Source: JADKBO01 sp965230345
GTDB lineage: Bacteria; Bacteroidota; Bacteroidia; Chitinophagales; Saprospiraceae
Assembly: GCA_965230345.1 (NCBI GenBank)
Contig: CBDDKR010000002.1
Span: 1-64,000 of the forward strand
Reading direction: 5' to 3'
DNA: 64,000 nucleotides
This document shows positions 1 to 8,048 of this stretch, piece by piece (position 1 is the stretch's first letter; each line of letters opens with the position of its first letter). Below the pieces are notes generated by a model. The model did not search any database. It was not told the DNA's origin and saw only the letters and a program-made list of their open reading frames with translations. A program made the position numbers and the translations under genes.

Positions 1-467
1 TATGGAAATTTAAATCAAAGATTCGTAAAAATCGATTTGTAAATAAAATCATTGAATTTGGTCTTGGGGTTTGGAAAGGAACACTAAGCATCTTAAAAAT
101 GAAAAGATGGAAGGAATTCGTTTTCTATAGTATTGGAATATGGACCATGTACTTTCTGATGACGTACATAACGTTTTTTGCATTTGGACCTACGGCTCAC
201 CTAAGTGCAACAGCAGGCCTAGTCGTATTTCTATTTGGTTCTCTAGGAATAGTAATTCCTTCGCCAGGGGGCATGGGATCATACCATTTTTTAATAGGAC
301 AAGCTCTTTGGTTGTATGGTGTTTCTGGAATCGATGGATTTAGTTTTGCCAATATTGCATTTTTTACCATTCAAATTTTTGGTAATATACTATTTGGTGG
401 ATTAGCCTTGATTTTATTGCCAATTCTTAATAAAGAAAAATCACCTCAACATGTTGTACCAAGATAA
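1..467 (+). CDS. UPF0104 / LPG-synthase-TM family membrane protein, 3' part
   Basis: The reading frame is open to the left edge (first full codon at base 3), so the start lies outside the window; 154 residues remain. They contain about four hydrophobic segments and the motif PSPGGMGSYH, which matches the conserved Pro-Gly-Gly-x-Gly region of the lysylphosphatidylglycerol synthase transmembrane (UPF0104) family. Members of this family are inner-membrane proteins, in some cases flippase-like domains for lipids. The soluble synthase domain of MprF is absent from this C-terminal part, so a stand-alone membrane protein is likely. The stop overlaps the next gene by 17 nt, which suggests co-transcription. 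Family confidence is good; the exact substrate is unknown. Confidence 0.7.
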   Translation, partial: WKFKSKIRKNRFVNKIIEFGLGVWKGTLSILKMKRWKEFVFYSIGIWTMYFLMTYITFFAFGPTAHLSATAGLVVFLFGSLGIVIPSPGGMGSYHFLIGQALWLYGVSGIDGFSFANIAFFTIQIFGNILFGGLALILLPILNKEKSPQHVVPR

Positions 468-933
468 AATACTGAACCCACATTCTTTATTGCCTTGGAT
501 TCAACAACATAAGATGAAAACTCTAGTTTTCACCAATGGCTGTTTTGATCTTCTTCATTTGGGCCATGTAGATTATTTACAGAAAGCGAAATCTTTAGGC
601 GATAAGCTTATTGTCGGAATCAATAGCGATGTTAGTGTCCAAAGACTCAAGGGACTCTCTCGCCCTATCAACGATGAAGATCAACGAGTCGCACTTATAG
701 CAGCTCTGCACTGTGTCGATGCCGTCATTCTTTTTCCTGAAGACACTCCTGAAAATTTAATTAAACTGGTTAAGCCAAACGTATTGGTAAAAGGAGGAGA
801 TTACACTTTAGATAACATTGTCGGATCAGATTTCGTGCAGGGAAATGGTGGAGACGTCAGAATTATTCCTTTTCTGCAAGGATACTCAACGACCAATATC
901 ATTGACAACATAATAAAATCTCAACAATCATGA
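451..933 (+). CDS. rfaE2: D-glycero-beta-D-manno-heptose 1-phosphate adenylyltransferase
   Basis: A 160-residue nucleotidyltransferase of the cytidylyltransferase/HIGH superfamily. The nucleotide-binding signature is HLGH at residues 36-39 after FTNGCFD, and VKGGDY and the C-terminal GYSTTNII region also match the HldE C-domain/RfaE2 family. Known family role: transfer of AMP from ATP to heptose 1-phosphate to make ADP-heptose for the LPS inner core. It is the stand-alone form with no kinase domain fused, which is common in Bacteroidota. The ATG at 451 lies inside the preceding membrane-protein gene, and the stop overlaps the next start in an ATGA, so translation is probably coupled across the three genes. 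A glycerol-3-phosphate cytidylyltransferase is the main alternative, but the VKGGDY region favours the heptose enzyme. Confidence 0.88.
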   Translation: MLYQDKILNPHSLLPWIQQHKMKTLVFTNGCFDLLHLGHVDYLQKAKSLGDKLIVGINSDVSVQRLKGLSRPINDEDQRVALIAALHCVDAVILFPEDTPENLIKLVKPNVLVKGGDYTLDNIVGSDFVQGNGGDVRIIPFLQGYSTTNIIDNIIKSQQS

Positions 934-1727
934 ATCAAACCACAACGGTAAACGAACTCATCGAATACCTGCATCAAATTGCTCCCAATCAATATCAAGA
1001 AAGCTACGACAATTCTGGTCTTCTAGTTGGTGATGGTAATGAACCTATTGAAGGAGTTTTAATCAGTCTAGATTGTACCGAAGAAATTGTTGATGAAGCA
1101 ATTGCCAAAGGTTGTAATGTTATTGTAGCTCACCACCCTATTGTGTTCAAAGGACTAAAGAGATTTAATGGCAAAAATTATGTGGAAAGGACAATCATTA
1201 AAGCCATTAAACACGACATTGTACTCTTTGCAATTCACACCAATTTGGATAACGTAAGATTACAAGGTGTCAATTCAAAAATAGCAGAATTAATAGGCAT
1301 ATCAAATACAGAAATTCTCGCCCCAAAAGATGAAACTAATGAAATAGGTTCTGGTATGATCGGTGATTTCATGCCTAGTCTACCTCTGTCCGAATTTCTA
1401 TCACATCTTAAAGACAAGATGCAATTAAAATACTTGAAACACACTGCTGATTTAGGACAGAACATTAGTAAAGTTGCAATTTGTGGAGGAAGTGGATCAT
1501 TCTTACTAGAAACAGCAAAAAAACGAAAAGCAGATATTCTTATAACCAGTGATTTTAAGTATCACGAGTTTTTCGATGCTGATGGAAAGATCGTAATAGC
1601 CGACATTGGCCATTATGAAAGTGAAAGATTTACAATAGATTTGCTATATGACCTAATTTCCAATAAATTTAGTAATTTTGCAGCCCATTGTACTGCATTA
1701 AGTACAAATCCTGTAAATTATTTTTAA
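930..1727 (+). CDS. Nif3-like dinuclear metal centre protein
   Basis: A 265-residue member of the Nif3/YbgI (GTP cyclohydrolase 1 type 2-like) family. Metal ligands are visible: the His pair in AHHPIVF, the HTNLDN segment, and the C-terminal DIGHYESE with its His and Glu. The family forms hexameric toroids with a di-metal site; the physiological substrate is uncertain. Length matches the short E. coli-type form without the PII-like insert, whereas many Bacteroidota homologues that I recall are about 365 residues with the insert. It starts within the ATGA overlap with the adenylyltransferase gene and is followed after 12 nt by the zinc-ribbon coiled-coil gene, a pairing seen in many bacteria. 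Confidence 0.88.
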   Translation: MNQTTTVNELIEYLHQIAPNQYQESYDNSGLLVGDGNEPIEGVLISLDCTEEIVDEAIAKGCNVIVAHHPIVFKGLKRFNGKNYVERTIIKAIKHDIVLFAIHTNLDNVRLQGVNSKIAELIGISNTEILAPKDETNEIGSGMIGDFMPSLPLSEFLSHLKDKMQLKYLKHTADLGQNISKVAICGGSGSFLLETAKKRKADILITSDFKYHEFFDADGKIVIADIGHYESERFTIDLLYDLISNKFSNFAAHCTALSTNPVNYF

Positions 1728-1739
1728 TACAAAGAATAT

Positions 1740-2489
1740 ATGGCAAAGGAATTAACGGTTTCTGAAAAATTACAGCAATTGTACAATCTTCAAATGATTG
1801 ACTCCAAGCTTGACGAAATTAAAATCATGAAAGGAGAATTGCCAATGGAAGTTGAAGACCTCGAAGATGAAATCGAAGGTTTGAATACCAGAATTGGTAA
1901 AATCAATGATACTCTTACAGATATTAAATCAGAGATCTCTAACCATACAGCTAATATCAAAGATAGTGAAGCTCTAATTGAGAAATATACTACTCAACTG
2001 GACAATGTTAAAAACAATAGAGAATTTGATGCTCTAAATAAAGAGATTGAGATGCAGAAGTTGGAGATCCAACTTTCTGAGAAGAAGATGAGGGAAGCAA
2101 ATTCAGCTCAATCTGCCAAAGAAGAGAGTTTATCTAGATTTGAAGAAAAAATCGAAAGAAGAAAGGGTGACCTTAATAGAAAAAAAGAAGAGTTAACCAG
2201 TATTCTTGGGAAGACTGAAAAAGAAGAAGAGAAGCTAATCAAAAAGAGTTCTTCTGCGAGAAAAGGTATTGAAGATAGACTTCTAAAGGCTTACGACAAA
2301 ACGCGTAAAACTTATCGAAATGGTATCGCTGTGGCTACACTAAATAGAGAATCTTGTGGTGGTTGTTTTAACAAAATACCTCCTCAGGTCCAAATCGAAA
2401 TTGGTGTAATGAAAAACATCATAGCTTGTGAGCATTGTGGAAGAGTCTTAGTAGACGAAAACTTCGTAACTGAAAAAGACTCTAAGTAA
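1740..2489 (+). CDS. Coiled-coil C4-type zinc ribbon protein (DUF164/CT398-like)
   Basis: A 249-residue protein. Residues of about 15-175 form a long charged coiled-coil hairpin rich in Glu, Lys and Asn. The C-terminus carries a zinc ribbon with two CxxC pairs (CGGC and CEHC) about 28 residues apart. This is the architecture of the CT398/HP0958 (DUF164) family, whose members act as putative nucleic-acid or protein chaperones. The ATG at 1740 is 12 nt after the Nif3 stop, so the two genes are almost certainly one operon. A strong hairpin begins 26 nt after its stop. The molecular role here is not established. Confidence 0.85.
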   Translation: MAKELTVSEKLQQLYNLQMIDSKLDEIKIMKGELPMEVEDLEDEIEGLNTRIGKINDTLTDIKSEISNHTANIKDSEALIEKYTTQLDNVKNNREFDALNKEIEMQKLEIQLSEKKMREANSAQSAKEESLSRFEEKIERRKGDLNRKKEELTSILGKTEKEEEKLIKKSSSARKGIEDRLLKAYDKTRKTYRNGIAVATLNRESCGGCFNKIPPQVQIEIGVMKNIIACEHCGRVLVDENFVTEKDSK

Positions 2490-2502
2490 TTTATTTACCA
2501 TA

Positions 2503-4050
2503 ATGCCCCGATCCAAAAGGCTTTTTGTGCAGTGTATTACTCATACACCTCTTAACACAAAAAGCCTTTTTTTATGCCTTATATTCCTATGCCTCCAGTT
2601 CCAAGGAATAAATCAAGACAAATATTTTGACTATGATCCTGAACTAAGCGCTATATATGAAGATATTATCCAACTAAAACTGGACAAGGCATCCGCCGAT
2701 TTACAATCCTATCAAGTCCATAAACCAAATAATCTTACGACATACCATCTTAAGAGTTATATAGATTTCTTCACCTTATTTATCAATGAAAATAAAGACA
2801 TTTATAATCAGCTCGCACCCCATAAAAAGAAATACCTAAACCAAATCGAAGGTGGACCAAATACATCTCCATATCAAAGATTCTGCAGGGCTGAGATTCT
2901 ACTACAATGGGCATTGATTGATCTTAAGTTCGATCAAAAATTTCAAGCAGGTAAAGCCATCTATTCAGCCTATAAGCTACTTGAAGAAAACAAAGCTCTT
3001 TTTCCAGATTTTATCGACAACAATAAGAGTCTTTCGATCATACATGTCTTAGCGGAGTCGGTTCCCAAATGGGTAAGATCACTTTTGGGTATTGAGGGTT
3101 CGATTTCCTTAGGTCATCAAGAAATATCATTTATAAAAGACTATGCTTTAAAGCACAAAGACTATCTCTTTAGAGAAGAAGTAGCAGCCATCAATAGTTA
3201 TATATTATTCTATCAAACCAATCACAAAGAACAAGCAATAAATGATCTAGATGCATTTGACTTGGATCATAAAAAAAGTCCTTTATTGGCATTTTTAAAG
3301 GCGAGTATGGCGCTAAGATCGGGAAACAACGAGGCATGCCTACATTACCTAAACGAAGCTCCTGAATCCTCTGAATATGCGGACTTTTACTACCTTAAAT
3401 TTATGAAAGGAAGAAGTCTTTTGTATCAAATGAATCCAGAATCTGATCACTACATGTTAGAGTATGTAACACAATTTAGAGGAAAACATTTTATTAAGGA
3501 GGCTTACCAAAAATTAGCCTGGCACGCCCTCGTATTGGATGACAATCCGAAGCGATACGACTACTACATCAAGCAATGTAAAAACCTTGGCGAGCAACTT
3601 CTCGATGAAGATAAACAAGCTTACAAAGAGGCTATCTCTGGTATCACTCCCAATAATATATTATTACAAGCTAGAATTCTTTTTGATGGAGGCTATTATC
3701 ATCAATCATTCAGCCTACTTAATCTTAAAAAAGATCAAATACCACAAAACAGCAAGGATCAACTCGAACTAAACTATCGTCAAGCTAGAGCATTACAATC
3801 ACTTCATAAAAATGACAAGGCCTTAATTTATTTTTCTAAAGTTCTTGATTTGGGAAAACAAGACAAATACTATTACGGATGCAGCTCGGCTCTACAAATG
3901 GGTACAATTTATGAAAATTGGTCTATGCCTAGTGAAGCAAAAATTTATTACGAATTGGCCCTTTCGATGGATCCAGAGAACTACAAAAACTCCCTTCATC
4001 AAAAAGCTAAATCAGGTTTAGATCGTATCACAAATGCTCCAAAAGATTAA
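2503..4050 (+). CDS. Secreted TPR-like hypothetical protein
   Basis: A 515-residue protein with no recognised catalytic motif. The N-terminus has a hydrophobic signal-peptide core (SLFLCLIFLCL, about residues 21-31). The rest is helical with degenerate tetratricopeptide-like repeats, clearest between residues 400 and 500. The ATG at 2503 is used here, but an in-frame GTG at 2527 would also retain the signal peptide; no other in-frame ATG occurs early. The start region is covered by a strong terminator-like hairpin (2515-2573), so expression may be limited by read-through or folding. It converges with the glycosyltransferase operon. Periplasmic or outer-membrane location is inferred from the signal peptide only; function is unknown. 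Confidence 0.65.
   Translation: MPRSKRLFVQCITHTPLNTKSLFLCLIFLCLQFQGINQDKYFDYDPELSAIYEDIIQLKLDKASADLQSYQVHKPNNLTTYHLKSYIDFFTLFINENKDIYNQLAPHKKKYLNQIEGGPNTSPYQRFCRAEILLQWALIDLKFDQKFQAGKAIYSAYKLLEENKALFPDFIDNNKSLSIIHVLAESVPKWVRSLLGIEGSISLGHQEISFIKDYALKHKDYLFREEVAAINSYILFYQTNHKEQAINDLDAFDLDHKKSPLLAFLKASMALRSGNNEACLHYLNEAPESSEYADFYYLKFMKGRSLLYQMNPESDHYMLEYVTQFRGKHFIKEAYQKLAWHALVLDDNPKRYDYYIKQCKNLGEQLLDEDKQAYKEAISGITPNNILLQARILFDGGYYHQSFSLLNLKKDQIPQNSKDQLELNYRQARALQSLHKNDKALIYFSKVLDLGKQDKYYYGCSSALQMGTIYENWSMPSEAKIYYELALSMDPENYKNSLHQKAKSGLDRITNAPKD
2515..2573 (+). terminator. Strong intrinsic-terminator-like hairpin overlapping the next gene's start
   Basis: A 15-bp perfect stem (AAAAGGCTTTTTGTG at 2515-2529, complement at 2556-2570) encloses a second 6-bp stem (GTGTAT 2532-2537, ATACAC 2543-2548) and is followed by a run of seven T to 2573. 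It lies 26 nt after the zinc-ribbon stop. The whole hairpin falls inside the 5' coding end of the following TPR gene, so it may act as a terminator for the upstream operon, an attenuator for the downstream gene, or both. Confidence 0.7.
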
Positions 4051-4090
4051 GCCCAGATATCCTTCAAAGTCCGCTAAAATTTGCCTAGAA

Positions 4091-5413
4091 TTACTTGAGC
4101 AACTCTTTAGAAACAATGAATTTCTTTTTTCTCCAATCATAATATAATGCCAGAAAAACAATCACATATTCCAGAACAACTATCCATAAGTTTTCATGGT
4201 ACGTTGCATAACTATAATTGATATAAGTTAGTGTAATAAGATATGCCCATATCCAAACAAATTTATATTGACTTATTATATTAAATGCTAACAATCCAAT
4301 CACATACCAAGGATGTACGATAGTGCTAATCAAAAAATACAATGCAAATGTTTTCAATCCAGAGTTTGTAAAATGAGAAATACTAGTTTCAAAACGATTT
4401 TGATACCACCAAAAGAAATTCATCACAACAAATGCAATAAATAATAATGGTCCAAGGAATGCAATGATATTATATCCGAATATACCAAATCCAACCGACC
4501 CTAATATATAGTAAATAGAAGCATTGAATTCGAACTTTCTAAAATATAAATCCACACTATGCTCAAAACCACCCGAGAAAACTCCATTCAATACCGGAAC
4601 AAATAAGATTAAGGTAAAAAACAACGTTGAGATTAAATATCTGCGACATCTTACATCACGCCATCTTAATAAAAAATAACCCAATAGAAATAGCGGAATA
4701 AGTTTTACCGATATGGCCAAAGCAAATACAAAGGCAGACCACAAGTCTTTTTTCCTATCAAACAAATACAATGCTATAAACAATAAAGAGACCATATTAA
4801 CCTCAGCATGTAGATTTCCAATTCCCTCTATCAAAACCAAGGGATTTAACACATAGAAAAGAATGCCTGATTTCAATAATTTATGCCTCTTTAGAACATG
4901 TAGCAAACATAAATTCCCGATTAAAAACAGTAACCAATACACAAACTTCAAAATAGAAGACTGGAAGACCAAGCTGTCAGTAACCCAAGTAGAGAATGCA
5001 AAGAGTAATTGACTCAACGTCGGATATATTGAGTAATACTCGGGTGAGTTTAATTTTTCGAATAATCCTTGATCTAATCCATGTATTCCCTTCGACACCA
5101 ATTCTGATGGTCTAAATTCATAAGGGCTTATACCATTAATAGAGCAATATCCATCCCATACAAAGCGATAAACATCATCCGATAGATTAGGGAATATAAC
5201 TACCATGGGAAGAGATACCAAGGACATAAAAATCATCTGTCGTTGATCCAAGCCATCAAAGTCGATCTGCTTTACCAATAATAACAACAGTAAAAAAGAT
5301 GATGTATAACCTATGAAGATTAGTTCAAAATCTGATTGTTCAGGAAATGCATTGACAAATGCCAACACTAAAGCATATAGTACAAACAATACTATATTAC
5401 GCCCCTTTAACAT
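4091..5413 (-). CDS. GT-C type membrane glycosyltransferase (GT87/mannosyltransferase-like)
   Basis: A 440-residue polytopic membrane protein with roughly 11-12 hydrophobic segments. The first periplasmic loop has LSDDVYRFVWDG, an acidic pair plus aromatic motif typical of polyprenyl-phosphate-sugar-dependent GT-C enzymes of the MptA/B and GT87 (DUF2029) type. It is the last gene of a three-gene operon; its ATG is 3 nt after the stop of the processive GT2 gene. The first gene of the operon resembles polyprenyl-phosphate sugar synthases, which would supply the lipid-linked donor that GT-C enzymes use. The sugar and acceptor are unknown. Confidence 0.72.
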   Translation of the reverse strand: MLKGRNIVLFVLYALVLAFVNAFPEQSDFELIFIGYTSSFLLLLLLVKQIDFDGLDQRQMIFMSLVSLPMVVIFPNLSDDVYRFVWDGYCSINGISPYEFRPSELVSKGIHGLDQGLFEKLNSPEYYSIYPTLSQLLFAFSTWVTDSLVFQSSILKFVYWLLFLIGNLCLLHVLKRHKLLKSGILFYVLNPLVLIEGIGNLHAEVNMVSLLFIALYLFDRKKDLWSAFVFALAISVKLIPLFLLGYFLLRWRDVRCRRYLISTLFFTLILFVPVLNGVFSGGFEHSVDLYFRKFEFNASIYYILGSVGFGIFGYNIIAFLGPLLFIAFVVMNFFWWYQNRFETSISHFTNSGLKTFALYFLISTIVHPWYVIGLLAFNIISQYKFVWIWAYLITLTYINYSYATYHENLWIVVLEYVIVFLALYYDWRKKKFIVSKELLK

Positions 5414-5416
5414 AAT

Positions 5417-6892
5417 TTACTTAGAGAAGTGCTTTATCGAATAATAAAATGTAGCACCATATCCTATAGCTAATAATCCATGAAATATCACAAAATTATA
5501 GTTGCTCAATAGTACTCCATAAATCGTAGAGCATGCAAAAGTAACACTAAGTAGTCCCTCCAAAATTGTTATAGTAGAAATCCTTGTTTTTAAATAATTG
5601 GCCTTTTTAAATGAATCTGAAATGGCCTTAATCCCATATTTGGGTGTACGCACAAAAGCTGATTTTCTTCCTCTATATCCTTGTAAAACGGCAACACTAT
5701 TGTGCAGCGACAATCCCATGCTTAAAGCCAGAAAAATGGGGAAAATTAAAATGAATTTAGTAATCATCTTAAATTTTGACATTCCCCTCCAAGCGGTTTT
5801 AACGTTGGCATAGTAATAGACAAATACTAAGGACAATAACCCCAATAGAAATACCGAAAAATAGGTTAAATCCAATACAGTGTCTCCAAACAAGAAAATA
5901 AGAGGTACACTGAATAGGCCTAAAAGAAAAACAAAAATGAACACGCTACTAGATAAGAGGTGAATCGTGGCATGCATCTTTTTTGTAGTGGGTAGGTCTG
6001 ATTTCCAAATAGAAGGCACCAGTTTTTTAGCTGTCTCCGCGCCTCCTTTCATCCACCTATGTTGTTGAGACTTCAATCCATGAATCTCTGCAGGTAATTC
6101 TGCTGGAGATAGTACATCTACTAAAAACTTAATTTTCCATCCTTTAAGCTGGGCCCTATAACTCAGGTCTAAATCCTCTGTAAGAGTATCAGCTTCCCAA
6201 CCACCTGCTTCTTCTATAGTTTCTCTTCTCCAAACACCTGCTGTTCCATTAAACTGCAATAAATAGCCTCCTTCTTCTCTTCCCTTCTGTTCTACCGTAA
6301 AATGTACGTTTAGTTGAAAAGCTTGCAATTCAGTCAACAGGGAATAATCTTGATTTAAATGATCCCATCGAGTTTGTACAACCCCTACTTTTTCATCTGT
6401 AAACACCGGGACTACTTTTTTCAAAAAGTTCGCCTTGGGTAAAAAATCGGCATCAAATATTGCAATCAAATCTCCTTTTGCTGTCTTCATTCCTTCTTTC
6501 AGTGCTCCGGCCTTATAACCTACTCTGTCCGCTCTTCTTATCACCTCAATGTTGTATCCTAATTTTTGATACTCTTCTGCCTTCCTGTAAGATATCTCCA
6601 ATGTATCATCCGTGCTATCATCCAAGATGTGTATTTCGTACCTATCCTTAGGATAATCAAACTTACTTATACAGTCCACCAATCTTTCAACTACATATTT
6701 CTCATTAAATATTGGCAACTGTATGGTAACAAATGGCCATTGTTCTGGCTCAGATTCCACAGACTCAGAAGATTTTGACCTCTTCATGAAATGATACAAC
6801 AGGTGAAATTGCATCAGACAAAATATAGTTACATAGATTAATGCTATGATATATCCCCCAAGAAAAAAATACCCTAATACATTCCACTCCAT
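5417..6892 (-). CDS. Processive family 2 glycosyltransferase (cellulose synthase-like)
   Basis: A 491-residue membrane glycosyltransferase. One N-terminal membrane segment is followed by a cytosolic GT-A domain with DDSTDD, DADF (metal-binding DxD), TEDLDLSYR (catalytic acid) and QQHRW (the QxxRW acceptor-site motif), then about four C-terminal membrane segments. This is the arrangement of processive beta-glycosyltransferases and glucomannan or ceramide glucosyltransferase-like enzymes. The start ATG at 6892 overlaps the preceding gene's stop in a TGATG, so translation is coupled. Product is probably a surface polysaccharide or glycolipid; which one cannot be read from sequence. Confidence 0.85.
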   Translation of the reverse strand: MEWNVLGYFFLGGYIIALIYVTIFCLMQFHLLYHFMKRSKSSESVESEPEQWPFVTIQLPIFNEKYVVERLVDCISKFDYPKDRYEIHILDDSTDDTLEISYRKAEEYQKLGYNIEVIRRADRVGYKAGALKEGMKTAKGDLIAIFDADFLPKANFLKKVVPVFTDEKVGVVQTRWDHLNQDYSLLTELQAFQLNVHFTVEQKGREEGGYLLQFNGTAGVWRRETIEEAGGWEADTLTEDLDLSYRAQLKGWKIKFLVDVLSPAELPAEIHGLKSQQHRWMKGGAETAKKLVPSIWKSDLPTTKKMHATIHLLSSSVFIFVFLLGLFSVPLIFLFGDTVLDLTYFSVFLLGLLSLVFVYYYANVKTAWRGMSKFKMITKFILIFPIFLALSMGLSLHNSVAVLQGYRGRKSAFVRTPKYGIKAISDSFKKANYLKTRISTITILEGLLSVTFACSTIYGVLLSNYNFVIFHGLLAIGYGATFYYSIKHFSK

Positions 6893-7575
6893 CAGATCAA
6901 TTTAAATATTGTCCATAAAATTTTATACCCAGCCAGGATCGTACCTTTTATTGTACCCGAAACTTTAGAAACTCCGATTCGCTTTCGATAATTAACTGGT
7001 ATCTCTTTACATTTGAATTTTAATTTGGCTGCCTTTACCTGCATTTCGACTGTCCATCCGAAATCACGATCTTTCATCTCCAATTCAACCAATTTAGTCC
7101 AAGATATACTACGGAATGGTCCTAAATCAGAAAACTCATAATTATAAATCATTTTGATTAAAGTCGTTGCCAACCAGTTTCCAAAGATTTGCTGCGGCGT
7201 CATAGATCCTTTCTCTAGGTTTCCAAGTGCTCTAGATCCAATAATCATATCATAACCTTCTTCTTGTATTGGACCAACCAATGATATCATTTCCTCTGGA
7301 TAATCACTATAATCTCCATCCATAAAGACGACCACATCTGGTTTAACCTCTAGACTTTTGATAAAATCAATTCCTTTAAGACAAGCATTCCCATATCCTT
7401 TTGCAGGTTGATTCAACACTCTAGCTCCAAAAGATTTTGCAACTTCTTCTGTACGGTCAGTCGACCCATTATTACACACCAACACATTTCTCACAAATCC
7501 TTTGGGAATATCTTGTAAGACTTTGCCTATAGATTTTTCTTCATTATAAGCTGGAATAATTAAATCAACAATCAA
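6892..7575 (-). CDS. Family 2 glycosyltransferase, polyprenyl-phosphate sugar synthase-like
   Basis: A 227-residue GT2 enzyme without membrane segments. It starts with IIPAYNEEKSI and has the nucleotide-sugar motifs NNGSTDRT and DGDYSDYPEE, as in dolichyl/undecaprenyl-phosphate mannose or glucose synthases of the DPM1 type. The start is a TTG at 7575: no in-frame ATG exists between it and an upstream in-frame stop, and the family begins at this point. A perfect -7 element on the same strand (7597-7604) would put transcription only about 15 nt upstream, supporting the TTG. First gene of the glycosyltransferase operon; it likely makes the lipid-phosphate-sugar donor for the GT-C enzyme. Confidence 0.82.
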   Translation of the reverse strand: MIVDLIIPAYNEEKSIGKVLQDIPKGFVRNVLVCNNGSTDRTEEVAKSFGARVLNQPAKGYGNACLKGIDFIKSLEVKPDVVVFMDGDYSDYPEEMISLVGPIQEEGYDMIIGSRALGNLEKGSMTPQQIFGNWLATTLIKMIYNYEFSDLGPFRSISWTKLVELEMKDRDFGWTVEMQVKAAKLKFKCKEIPVNYRKRIGVSKVSGTIKGTILAGYKILWTIFKLI

Positions 7576-7596
7576 AAGATTCAGTTTTAAGCTTCA

Positions 7597-7604
7597 CAAA
7601 GCTA
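7597..7604 (-). promoter_or_regulatory. Putative -7 element of the glycosyltransferase operon
   Basis: On the minus strand this reads TAGCTTTG, an exact match to the Bacteroidota -7 consensus TAnnTTTG. Expected transcription start near 7590, about 15 nt before the TTG start codon. No clear -33 TTTG was seen at 19-22 nt. Confidence 0.45.
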
Positions 7605-7917
7605 TAAAAGATCGACTTCATAGCTATAATTAATTGTGTAAAGATTAGGACATTTCAATCCACTACTCCAACTTCCACCATCTCACACATTTTCTTCACA
7701 TCAATATTCTCAATATGATTTCAATTGCGAATAGGTTTGCTCCTTTCCAAAATATATAAAACAAAGTTGCTGTGTAATGATTAAACCAAACTAATTGAAT
7801 GCTTTGATTTAGTCCATCCATCCTGCCCACCTCCTAAAATACTAGATGGCAATACTTCCAAAAGACAGATTCTTATTCTAAAGAAAGGATTAATAACAAA
7901 TTCATACGTTATTTTAT

Positions 7918-7925
7918 TAGATTTG
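7918..7925 (+). promoter_or_regulatory. Candidate -7 element upstream of DPP IV
   Basis: TAGATTTG matches TAnnTTTG exactly and would give a 5' leader of about 115 nt for the DPP IV gene at 8049. No matching -33 TTTG is obvious, so this is tentative. Confidence 0.3.
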
Positions 7926-8048
7926 CCGAAATTTCACAATTGAATACTCAATTTCGAGTAAAGCATATTGTGACTATTATAATTTTCTTTGTAAAACATG
8001 GTTACCAACTTCGATTATAGAAGGATCAAATTCCACTAAACAAAAAAT

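Larger units (their letters stand above)
7576..8048. other. Divergent intergenic region (473 nt)
   Basis: AT-rich spacer between the glycosyltransferase operon (leftward) and the DPP IV gene (rightward). It holds the operon's -7 element (7597-7604) and a candidate -7 TAGATTTG (7918-7925) for DPP IV. I see no ORF, repeat or strong hairpin in the remaining sequence. Confidence 0.6.
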
